Below, in pieces: positions 7,216 through 12,145 of a stretch of 12,145 bases of DNA. A program made the position numbers and the translations under genes. This stretch comes from Chloroflexota bacterium. Its GTDB lineage: Bacteria > Chloroflexota > Limnocylindria > Limnocylindrales > CSP1-4. Numbering within the stretch: the first letter of the stretch is position 1; every line of letters starts with the position of its first letter. Location of the stretch: positions 1 through 12,145 of the forward strand of contig JANYAA010000243.1 in the NCBI GenBank assembly GCA_025355255.1. The letters are read 5' to 3'. The notes under the pieces were generated by a model. The model searched no databases. It was not told where the DNA came from and saw nothing but the letters and a program-made list of their open reading frames with translations.

Positions 7216-7235
7216 GATCAGCGCTGGGGCTGATC
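7216..7235 (+). terminator. Hairpin after the small membrane protein gene
   Basis: GATCAGC and GCTGATC form a perfect 7-bp stem around the six-base loop GCTGGG, starting 16 bases after the stop at 7200. There is no U-tract, so it is not a classic intrinsic terminator; in GC-rich genomes such U-less hairpins may still mark 3' ends. Confidence 0.35.
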
Positions 7236-7346
7236 ATTCACCAGTCACCCGACAGATAGCGCCGCAGGTCGTCGCCCATCACGCGAGACCATCGCCGCGC
7301 AGGGGACTCAATAGATCGCCCGCTCCGGCCACCGCATGCGACGGCC

Positions 7347-7375
7347 GTTGGAGCGGCAGGGGAACCCCGTCCAAC
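7347..7375 (+). promoter_or_regulatory. Two-tier hairpin in the leader of the zinc-ribbon gene
   Basis: GTTGGA (7347-7352) pairs with TCCAAC (7370-7375), and inside it GGGG (7359-7362) faces CCCC (7365-7368) around AA, giving an outer stem, an asymmetric internal loop and a G/C clamp. It lies 13 bases upstream of the GGAAAGGA ribosome-binding candidate (7389-7396). It could modulate translation of the downstream miniprotein. No known riboswitch class is recognised. Confidence 0.3.
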
Positions 7376-7409
7376 TACGACGGATCCCGGAAAGGACTCT
7401 CTCAACTTC

Positions 7410-7598
7410 ATGTTGTCCCGCGCCACCACGAGTGCCGTGGCGAACCGCGCCTCGTCCATGCGACGGATGCGCCGCCGCTCGGCTCAAGTCACACGCCTGT
7501 ACTGCTCCACCAACGGCTGCACCAGCTACCTCGTCACTGACGAGATCGGCCACGTTGCCTATTGCGAGATCTGCGGCTACGTCCGCCGGCTCTCCTAG
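7410..7598 (+). CDS. Small zinc-ribbon-like protein
   Basis: 62 residues. The second half carries CSTNGC (Cys32, Cys37) and CEIC (Cys52, Cys55), a Cx4C-x14-Cx2C spacing suited to one bound zinc, linked by TSYLVTDEIGHVAY, which reads like the beta-hairpin of a zinc ribbon. The first 30 residues are basic and low in complexity (MRRMRRRSAQ), giving a strongly positive protein that could contact nucleic acid. GGAAAGGA at 7389-7396 is a plausible but distant (13 nt) Shine-Dalgarno site for the ATG at 7410; in-frame ATGs at 7458 and 7467 would leave 46 or 43 residues and keep all four cysteines. It stands alone between two intergenic stretches of over 200 nt. The family and role are not recognised. 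Confidence 0.62.
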   Translation: MLSRATTSAVANRASSMRRMRRRSAQVTRLYCSTNGCTSYLVTDEIGHVAYCEICGYVRRLS

Positions 7599-7614
7599 CT
7601 GACGCCAGCGCCGC

Positions 7615-7645
7615 CTGACACGTCTCGCTCGGCGGCGCATACAGT
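7615..7645 (+). promoter_or_regulatory. Candidate promoter upstream of the aminotransferase
   Basis: CTGACA (7615-7620, five of six to TTGACA) and TACAGT (7640-7645, TAnnnT) are separated by 19 bases, slightly longer than ideal. A start near 7652 would give a leader of about 160 nt before the aminotransferase. It is the best promoter-like pair in this gap. Confidence 0.35.
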
Positions 7646-7660
7646 GTCCCTCATCTCATC

Positions 7661-7688
7661 GGCCGGCCCTTTCTGAGGCCGACCGGCC
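7661..7688 (+). promoter_or_regulatory. GC-rich hairpin in the aminotransferase leader
   Basis: GGCCGG (7661-7666) is complementary to CCGGCC (7683-7688), with an extra CC/GG pair inside and the loop CTTTCTGA. An alternative pairing uses TCGGCC with GGCCGA. It follows the zinc-ribbon stop by about 60 bases, so it may instead terminate that transcript; AAATTG follows rather than a U-tract. The remainder of 7599-7813 holds no supported gene. Confidence 0.3.
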
Positions 7689-7803
7689 AAATTGCAACGT
7701 GCTGGCCGTCCCCGTCACGGCCCGCGCGACAGCCTCGCCGCGACCGGGGCTGACACGGCACACTCCACGGGACACCCGATCCACCTCCGGCCGACGCGCC
7801 GGG

Positions 7804-7809
7804 AAGGAG
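7804..7809 (+). promoter_or_regulatory. Shine-Dalgarno site for the aminotransferase
   Basis: AAGGAG ends four bases before the ATG at 7814 and fixes that start. It is the strongest ribosome-binding site in the window. Confidence 0.8.
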
Positions 7810-7813
7810 ACCC

Positions 7814-9181
7814 ATGCCGGCCCCCAGAACCCTCGACCGCGCCCGCCTCGAACGCCTCATGGCCGCCGAGCTCGCCAGGTTCGACCAGGCCAATCCGCGC
7901 TCCAAGGCGCTCTGGGAACAGGCGCAGCGCTCGCTGTTCGACGGCGTCCCGATGAACTGGATGGTGAAGTGGGCCGGCGCATATCCGCTCTTCGTGGAGT
8001 CCGCGTCCGGCTCGCACTTCACCGACGTGGACGGCCACGACTATGTGGACCTGTGTCTGGGCGACACCGGTGCCATGGCCGGGCACGGCGCAGCTGCCAC
8101 CACTGAGGCCGTCACGCGCCAGCTGCAGCGCGGCATCACCCACATGCTGCCCACCGAGGACGCCATCGTGGCTGCAGACGAGCTCCGCCGCCGCTTCGGT
8201 GTCCGGTTCTGGCAGTTCACCCTCACGGCCACCGATGCCAACCGGTTTGTCATCCGACTCGCCCGCCAGATCACCGGCCGAACCAAGATCATCGTTCACA
8301 ACCACTGCTACCACGGCTCGGTGGACGAGACGTTCGCGGTCATCGGGCCGGATGGCGTGTCCGCCGTAGCGCGGCGCGGCAACATCGGGCGGCCGGTGGA
8401 CGTCGCCGAGACCACACGCGTCGTGGAGATCAACGACCTTGGGGCGCTGGAACGGGAGCTGAAGCTCGGCGACGTGGCGGCATGCCTCTTTGAGCCCGCG
8501 CTCACCAACGTTGGGATCGTGCTGCCCGAGCCCGGGTACCACGAGGCCGTCCGGGAGCTCACCCGCAAGTACGGCACCCTGCTCATCAACGATGAGACGC
8601 ACACGATCTGCGCCGGTCCCGGCGGCTACACCGGGGCGCACGATCTCCACCCGGACTTCGTGACCATCGGCAAGACGATCGGCGGCGGCATTCCGGCGGC
8701 CGCCTACGGGTTCACCGAAGAGGTGGGCAACCGGATCCACGCCTCGGTAGACCGTGAAGACGCCGATGTGGGCGGCGTGGGCGGCACGCTTGCGGGTAAC
8801 GCGCTTTCCACCGCGGCCATCCGCGCAACCCTGACCGAAGTGTTGACCGACGAGGCGTTCGAGCGGATGATCCCGCTGGCCGAGCGCTTTGAGTCAGGCG
8901 TCAACACCGTCTTGGCCGCCAGCGGGGTGCCCTGGCACGTGACGCGGCTTGGCGCCCGCGCGGAGTACCACTTCACGCCCGAGCCGCCGCGCAACGGCAC
9001 GGTATTGCACGACGCCGCCGACCCGGAATTGGAGCGCTTCCTCCACCTCTGGGCGATGAACCGCGGCGTGCTGATGACGCCGTTCCACAACATGGCCCTG
9101 ATGTCGCCGGCCACCACGGCCGAGGACGTGGACCGCCACACCGCGGTGTTCGCAGAGGCGGTCGAAGCGCTCTTCGGCTAG
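7814..9181 (+). CDS. Class III PLP aminotransferase, glutamate-1-semialdehyde aminomutase-like
   Basis: 455 residues, the usual length for class III (fold type I) PLP enzymes. Key positions: YVDLCLGDTGAMAGH (77-91), TATDANRFVIRLAR (138-151, where GSA aminomutases read SGTEA), the CYHGSVDE block with Tyr166-His167 (PLP-ring stacking region), the FEPALTN segment, Asp260 in LINDETHT (partner of the PLP nitrogen) and Lys287 in TIGKTIGGGIP (codon 8672-8674), the Schiff-base lysine. It is most like the GSAM branch, but the Asp in place of Glu in the TATDAN motif and the absence of neighbouring haem genes argue against simple HemL. Widespread bacterial paralogues of this subgroup are annotated only as aspartate aminotransferase family. 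PLP dependence is nearly certain and the substrate unknown. The start is supported by the Shine-Dalgarno site; the stop abuts that of the GNAT gene. Confidence 0.92.
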   Translation: MPAPRTLDRARLERLMAAELARFDQANPRSKALWEQAQRSLFDGVPMNWMVKWAGAYPLFVESASGSHFTDVDGHDYVDLCLGDTGAMAGHGAAATTEAVTRQLQRGITHMLPTEDAIVAADELRRRFGVRFWQFTLTATDANRFVIRLARQITGRTKIIVHNHCYHGSVDETFAVIGPDGVSAVARRGNIGRPVDVAETTRVVEINDLGALERELKLGDVAACLFEPALTNVGIVLPEPGYHEAVRELTRKYGTLLINDETHTICAGPGGYTGAHDLHPDFVTIGKTIGGGIPAAAYGFTEEVGNRIHASVDREDADVGGVGGTLAGNALSTAAIRATLTEVLTDEAFERMIPLAERFESGVNTVLAASGVPWHVTRLGARAEYHFTPEPPRNGTVLHDAADPELERFLHLWAMNRGVLMTPFHNMALMSPATTAEDVDRHTAVFAEAVEALFG

Positions 9182-9709
9182 CTACCCGCGCGCCCGCAGC
9201 CACCATCGGTGGAGGCGCACGGGGGCCCCGCCCACTTCGTCCGTGTGTGCCTCGCCCGGCGTGAAGCCGCGCGCCGCGTAGAACGGCTCTGCAAGGTCGT
9301 TGTCCTCGAGGACATCGGCCGCCAGGTCACGACCCGGGAACGATGCCGCCACCGCCTCCAGCAGCGCCGAGCCCAGGCCGTTGCCGCGCAGCCCCGCGAT
9401 CACGTAGAGCGCGATGAGCTGGACGTGGTCGTGCTGGACCGCAAGCTCAGCAAAGGCCTCGACGGGCCACTCCGCACCGTCATCGGACGCCCTGCCCGCC
9501 ACCAGCACGCGATGGCGGCGGATCCGCAGTGCCACACGCTGCTCGGAGTAGGCGCGTGCCAGAAACCGCTCAATCGCCTCAGGCGGCAGCCGGTTCCGAT
9601 AGGTCAGGCGCCACGCTGCGAGCGCCACCAACCGGATGGCATTCGCGTCATCGGCTGTGGCGTCACGAACTTGGGGCGCTGCGCTTCGAGGCGTACGGGA
9701 GGGCTCCAC
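9182..9709 (-). CDS. GNAT family N-acetyltransferase
   Basis: 175 residues from a GTG (CAC at 9707-9709 on the plus strand). The acetyl-CoA pyrophosphate loop is visible as LYVIAGLRGNGLGSALLEA (101-119), with Arg108-Gly-Asn-Gly-Leu-Gly113 fitting the R-x-x-G-x-G signature. The C-terminal EDNDLAEPFYAARGF (135-149) fits the conserved helix-strand with an N-x-x-A-x-x-F-Y arrangement. The N-terminal RDATADDANAIRLVALAAWRLTY resembles the RimI-type start. It should transfer an acetyl group to an amine; the target cannot be predicted. Initiation appears leaderless: TAGACT then six bases then GTG, with no Shine-Dalgarno. Its stop codon lies directly against the aminotransferase stop with no spacer. 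It is divergent from the MFS gene, 119 nt apart. Confidence 0.9.
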   Translation of the reverse strand: MEPSRTPRSAAPQVRDATADDANAIRLVALAAWRLTYRNRLPPEAIERFLARAYSEQRVALRIRRHRVLVAGRASDDGAEWPVEAFAELAVQHDHVQLIALYVIAGLRGNGLGSALLEAVAASFPGRDLAADVLEDNDLAEPFYAARGFTPGEAHTDEVGGAPVRLHRWWLRARG

Positions 9710-9715
9710 GCCGCG

Positions 9716-9721
9716 AGTCTA
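9716..9721 (-). promoter_or_regulatory. -10 element (TAGACT) of a leaderless promoter for the GNAT gene
   Basis: Read on the minus strand, TAGACT is followed by exactly six bases (CGCGGC) and then the GTG start. A -10 at this distance puts the transcript start at the first base of the start codon. The absence of a Shine-Dalgarno sequence agrees with leaderless initiation. No clear -35 was found. Confidence 0.6.
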
Positions 9722-9738
9722 CGGGGCCAGCGCGCCAA

Positions 9739-9753
9739 GCGTTCGGGCAACGC
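9739..9753. repeat. Inverted repeat between divergent GNAT and MFS genes
   Basis: GCGTT, CGGGC spacer, AACGC: a perfect five-base inverted repeat in the 119-nt divergent region, upstream of both candidate -10 elements. It could be an operator shared by the two genes or a chance match of this short length. Confidence 0.25.
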
Positions 9754-9816
9754 GGGAACCGCCCCGGTGCGCAATCGGGCGCCGCCGAGTCACCACGCGA
9801 TGGCCCTCGAGTGACC

Positions 9817-9822
9817 TATCCT
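9817..9822 (+). promoter_or_regulatory. -10 element (TATCCT) of a leaderless promoter for the MFS gene
   Basis: TATCCT, six bases (CGCTCG), then the ATG at 9829. The geometry is the same as for the GNAT gene in the opposite direction. There is no Shine-Dalgarno sequence. It also decides the start of the MFS gene, for which the frame is open 300 nt further upstream. Confidence 0.6.
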
Positions 9823-9828
9823 CGCTCG

Positions 9829-11094
9829 ATGCCCACTATCGCCGCCGCCCTGAGTCCCGACACGCTTGACGCGGCACGTCGCCGATCGCGCTGGACGCTC
9901 GCCGCGGGTGTCGCTGTCGGCAGCACGGGGCACATCGCGGCCGTCACCGTCGCAACGATCGTGGCGGCGGACCTGCTGGGCGAGCAGGCGCTCGCCGGGC
10001 TGCCGGGCGCCACCGTGGTGCTCGGCGCGGCGATCGGCGCGACGCTGCTCTCCAACATCATGGCGAAGACGACGCGCCGCCGTGGCATCAGCCTCGGCTA
10101 CACCGTGGGCGTCGCTGGCGCGTTCATCGCCACGCTGGCTGTCATCCTGCGGTCCTTCCCGCTGCTCCTCGTGGGGACGCTGCTGATCGGCTTCGGGAGC
10201 GCGTCGAACCAGCTCGCCCGCTACGCCGCGGCGGACATGGTGCCCGTGCACCGGCGCGCCTCCGCTATCGGCACCGTGGTCTGGGGCGGGACCGTCGGCT
10301 CCGTCGTCGGCCCAACGCTCGTGCCCGTGGCGAGCTCCATGGCGTCAAGTGCTGGCCTCCCGCCGCTCGCCGGACCGTATCTCGTGCCGGTGGTCTTCGT
10401 AGGCGCGGCGGCCCTGCTGTCGTTTGTCTTCCTGCGGCCGGACCCGTACGAGCTGGCCGATCAAAGCGATCTCGATGCCCAGTCGGTGGCCGATGCATCG
10501 GGTGATGCCCTCGAGCCGGTGCTGGCGATCCTGCGGCGCCCAGCCGTTGTGGCGGCGCTGGCGGCGCTCGTTGTAAGCCAGCTGGTCATGACCCTGATCA
10601 TGACGATGACGCCGCTCCACATGACGTCTCACCACCACAGCCTGGCCGACGTCGGCGTGGTGCTGTCGGGCCACACTTTGGGGATGTACGCGTTCTCGCC
10701 GGTGTCAGGCTGGCTGACCGACCGCTTTGGCCGGCCGCGCACGGTCTTCCTCGGCGCCGGCATCCTGATGATCTCGGCGGTGATGGCCGCGGTTGCGCCG
10801 CCGGATGGCGGGGCCATGCTGCTTGTCGGGATGTTCCTGCTCGGCATCGGCTGGAGCTTCGGCTACGTGGCTGGCAGCGCGATGCTGTCCGATGAACTGG
10901 AAGTGCACGAGCGGACGCGGATCCAGGGCGTGGCGGACTCGCTCATCTGGAGCGCTGCTGCTGGCGCAAGCCTTGGCTCGGGGCTGATCGTCGCGGTCGC
11001 CGGGTATACCGCGCTAGGGATCCTCGCGGTGGGCCTCGTCGTCATCGCCGTGGCGGTCTTCCGGCATAACGCACGGATCGCTGCCGCGCGCTGA
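9829..11094 (+). CDS. Major facilitator superfamily transporter
   Basis: 421 residues from the ATG at 9829, with about 12 hydrophobic segments in two halves split by a hydrophilic stretch with many Asp and Glu (PYELADQSDLDAQSVADAS, about 205-230). The second half carries the loop GWLTDRFGRPRTV, a clear MFS motif A (G-x-L-a-D-r-x-G-r-x). The first half has ARYAAADMVPVHRRASAIG, seen in drug/solute exporters with a cytoplasmic basic loop after helix 4. It should be a secondary transporter in the inner membrane; the substrate is unknown. The open frame extends upstream to 9529 but that portion overlaps the GNAT gene and is Arg-rich, so the leaderless ATG is preferred. The gene is monocistronic as far as visible. 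Confidence 0.92.
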   Translation: MPTIAAALSPDTLDAARRRSRWTLAAGVAVGSTGHIAAVTVATIVAADLLGEQALAGLPGATVVLGAAIGATLLSNIMAKTTRRRGISLGYTVGVAGAFIATLAVILRSFPLLLVGTLLIGFGSASNQLARYAAADMVPVHRRASAIGTVVWGGTVGSVVGPTLVPVASSMASSAGLPPLAGPYLVPVVFVGAAALLSFVFLRPDPYELADQSDLDAQSVADASGDALEPVLAILRRPAVVAALAALVVSQLVMTLIMTMTPLHMTSHHHSLADVGVVLSGHTLGMYAFSPVSGWLTDRFGRPRTVFLGAGILMISAVMAAVAPPDGGAMLLVGMFLLGIGWSFGYVAGSAMLSDELEVHERTRIQGVADSLIWSAAAGASLGSGLIVAVAGYTALGILAVGLVVIAVAVFRHNARIAAAR

Positions 11095-11219
11095 GGCGGG
11101 GTGCCCGCAGCTCGGTGGGGGCTCGGGCCACCCAGTGGACCAACTGTGCGGCGCATCCCCATTTGGGCCGTGGCGACAACCAAGTGCACGCTGAAGGGGG
11201 CTTCCGCGGGCTCGCCGGT

Positions 11220-11271
11220 GCGCAGATGGACGCCTGAGGGGACCAAACGCGCTAACAGCGCGCAGATGGAC
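11220..11271. repeat. 12-base direct repeat (GCGCAGATGGAC), two copies 40 bases apart
   Basis: Identical copies lie at 11220-11231 and 11260-11271. The stem of a hairpin abuts and slightly overlaps the second copy. Two copies are not enough to call a repeat family; searching the genome for more copies would tell. Confidence 0.45.
11248..11262. terminator. GC-rich hairpin between convergent genes
   Basis: CGCGCT, loop AAC, AGCGCG: a perfect 6-bp stem with a three-base loop in the convergent gap between the MFS and M20 genes. There is no U-tract on either strand. It may help terminate either transcript. Confidence 0.3.
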
Positions 11272-11326
11272 TACCCGACGGACCACCGGGGATGACGCCT
11301 GGTCGCGCGCGCCCACAGCTCAAGCC

Positions 11327-12145
11327 TCAGACGCCCAGCGTCTCCGCCACCCACGCCGCCAACACGCGCGCGCACGCCTCAACCTCGGACAGCCGCACAC
11401 GCTCATCGGCGCCATGCGCCACACGCACGTCGCCCGGCCCGAAGATCACGCACGGGGTGTTGCCGGGACCCGTGAACAACCGCATGTCGGCTCCGTACGG
11501 CACGCCGAGCAGCGCGGGACGCCGGCCGGTGAGCGCCTCGGCGGCATCAGCCAAGGTCACGGGCAGATAATGGTCCGGCGCAACGCGCGCCGTGGCGAAG
11601 CGAGCGCCGGTGATCTCCACGACCGCCGGGTGCTCACGCAGAAACGGGTCCGCCGAACAGACCGTCGCAATGGCCGCGCGCAGCTCCGCTTCAGCCTCAG
11701 CCGGCTCCTGTCCTAGACGCACGCCATAGCGGCCCTCGGCAACCACAAGGTCCATCACGTTGGATGCCCATTCCCCGCCCGCCACCTTGCCGATGATCGT
11801 GGGGTACGGCAAACCGAGCGCCGTCATCAGCGGGTCCGTTTCGGCGGCGTTGCGGGCCTCCTCATCCGCCTCCAGCGCAACCACCAGGGTTTGGAGGTTG
11901 GCGAGCGCTGACACGCCCTCCCGCCGCGTGCTCGCATGGGCAGCGCGGCCGGGGACGGTGAGCCGGAAGGTGATGGCGCCGGCGTGGGCCACCACGATGT
12001 CCAGACCCGACGGCTCCGTGATCACCGCCATGTCGCCCGTGACGCCCGCGCGGATGGCCGCCAGCGTCCCCTGCCCACCGTCCTCCTCAGACGGAACCAG
12101 CGCCACGACAAGCTCGCCGCGCAGCCGGGCCAGCGCGCCGGTCTG
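11327..12145 (-). CDS. M20/ArgE/DapE family metallopeptidase or deacylase (5' end outside window)
   Basis: The frame is open to the right edge (residues reading QTGALARLRGELV before the GTG at 12106), so at least the N-terminal metal-binding part lies outside the window. Visible are the VPSEEDGGQGT motif, with the Glu-Glu pair (codons 12083-12088) that supplies the general base and a metal ligand. The dimerisation (lid) domain follows from FRLTVPGRAAHASTRREG. The C-terminal VAHGADERVRLSEVE carries the last metal-binding histidine and the usual terminal helix. The family hydrolyses amide bonds in N-acyl amino acids or small peptides using two metal ions, in the cytosol. The exact substrate cannot be named. 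The missing N-terminus should hold the HxD motif and the bridging Asp. It is convergent with the MFS gene. Confidence 0.92.
   Translation of the reverse strand, partial: QTGALARLRGELVVALVPSEEDGGQGTLAAIRAGVTGDMAVITEPSGLDIVVAHAGAITFRLTVPGRAAHASTRREGVSALANLQTLVVALEADEEARNAAETDPLMTALGLPYPTIIGKVAGGEWASNVMDLVVAEGRYGVRLGQEPAEAEAELRAAIATVCSADPFLREHPAVVEITGARFATARVAPDHYLPVTLADAAEALTGRRPALLGVPYGADMRLFTGPGNTPCVIFGPGDVRVAHGADERVRLSEVEACARVLAAWVAETLGV

Larger units (their letters stand above)
11095..11326. other. Noncoding convergent intergenic region with spaced repeats
   Basis: This 232-nt gap separates the MFS stop from the stop of the minus-strand M20 gene. It holds no supported gene. It contains a 12-base direct repeat and a hairpin (listed separately), plus an imperfect palindrome CAGTGGACCAACTG near 11132-11146. 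A 64-codon open frame from the GTG at 11101 shows no domain character. It may act as a bidirectional termination region. Confidence 0.5.

Noticed and set aside
7715..8740. A 341-codon minus-strand open frame opposite the aminotransferase
   Set aside because: The plus strand encodes a complete PLP enzyme with catalytic residues; the antisense product has no domain character.
7814..9181. Calling the aminotransferase hemL
   Set aside because: The SGTEA-type motif is replaced by TATDAN and no haem biosynthesis gene is adjacent, so the specific function is not supported.
9209..9814. A 201-codon plus-strand open frame over the GNAT gene
   Set aside because: The minus strand encodes a GNAT protein with the acetyl-CoA loop; the plus-strand product is low-complexity and Arg-rich.
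9529..9828. Upstream extension of the MFS gene to 9529
   Set aside because: It would overlap most of the GNAT gene with an Arg-rich sequence, and a -10 element sits six bases before the ATG at 9829.
11220..11271. CRISPR-like repeat
   Set aside because: Only two 12-base copies are present, with one 28-base gap containing a hairpin and no cas genes nearby.
11101..11295. A 64-codon open frame in the convergent gap
   Set aside because: The GTG start has no proper ribosome-binding spacing, the product has no motif, and the DNA carries repeats and a hairpin typical of noncoding sequence.

Overview
This is a GC-rich (roughly 70 %), densely coded bacterial chromosome segment with strong G/C preference at third codon positions and short intergenic gaps. 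The paired DUF3090 and SCO1664-family genes, the membrane-anchored molybdenum oxidoreductase and the apparently leaderless promoters point to Actinomycetota or a GC-rich Chloroflexota lineage of the Limnocylindria type. The sequence alone does not decide between them. I see no IS element, phage gene, tRNA, rRNA or CRISPR array, so this looks like ordinary chromosome with some poorly characterised genes.

Layout, left to right. (1) 1-1517: the 3' part of a membrane-bound sulfite-oxidase-type molybdopterin oxidoreductase, with an internal twin-arginine motif before its last membrane helix. (2) 1546-2972: a DUF3090 zinc-ribbon protein followed by a SCO1664-family kinase-like protein, a conserved pair of unknown role. 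(3) 3081-6264: a two-gene unit with a close homologue of alkyldihydroxyacetonephosphate synthase (the ether-bond-forming FAD enzyme) and an FGGY-family sugar/polyol kinase 10 nt downstream. (4) 6283-7598: three small genes of unknown function: a possibly PH-like soluble protein, a three-helix membrane protein and a 62-residue zinc-ribbon miniprotein with a structured leader. (5) 7814-9181: a glutamate-1-semialdehyde-aminomutase-like class III aminotransferase with a long leader. (6) 9182-9709 (minus strand): a GNAT acetyltransferase that meets the aminotransferase tail to tail with no spacer. (7) 9829-11094: an MFS transporter divergent from the GNAT gene. (8) 11327-12145 (minus strand): an M20-family metallopeptidase or deacylase cut by the right edge.

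The most coherent functional unit is the AGPS-like oxidase plus FGGY kinase. The first would form an alkyl-ether bond on a DHAP-type acceptor and the second may phosphorylate a small polyol or ketose feeding that chemistry, though its substrate residues differ from glycerol kinase. The most striking regulatory pattern is a recurrent '-10 hexamer, 6 nt, start codon' arrangement, seen clearly before the GNAT and MFS genes and more weakly before the AGPS-like gene, which implies leaderless mRNAs. Other genes (6283, 7814) carry clear Shine-Dalgarno sites, so both initiation modes appear to coexist. I found no clear evidence of an entirely new system; the findings list the points that deserve checking.
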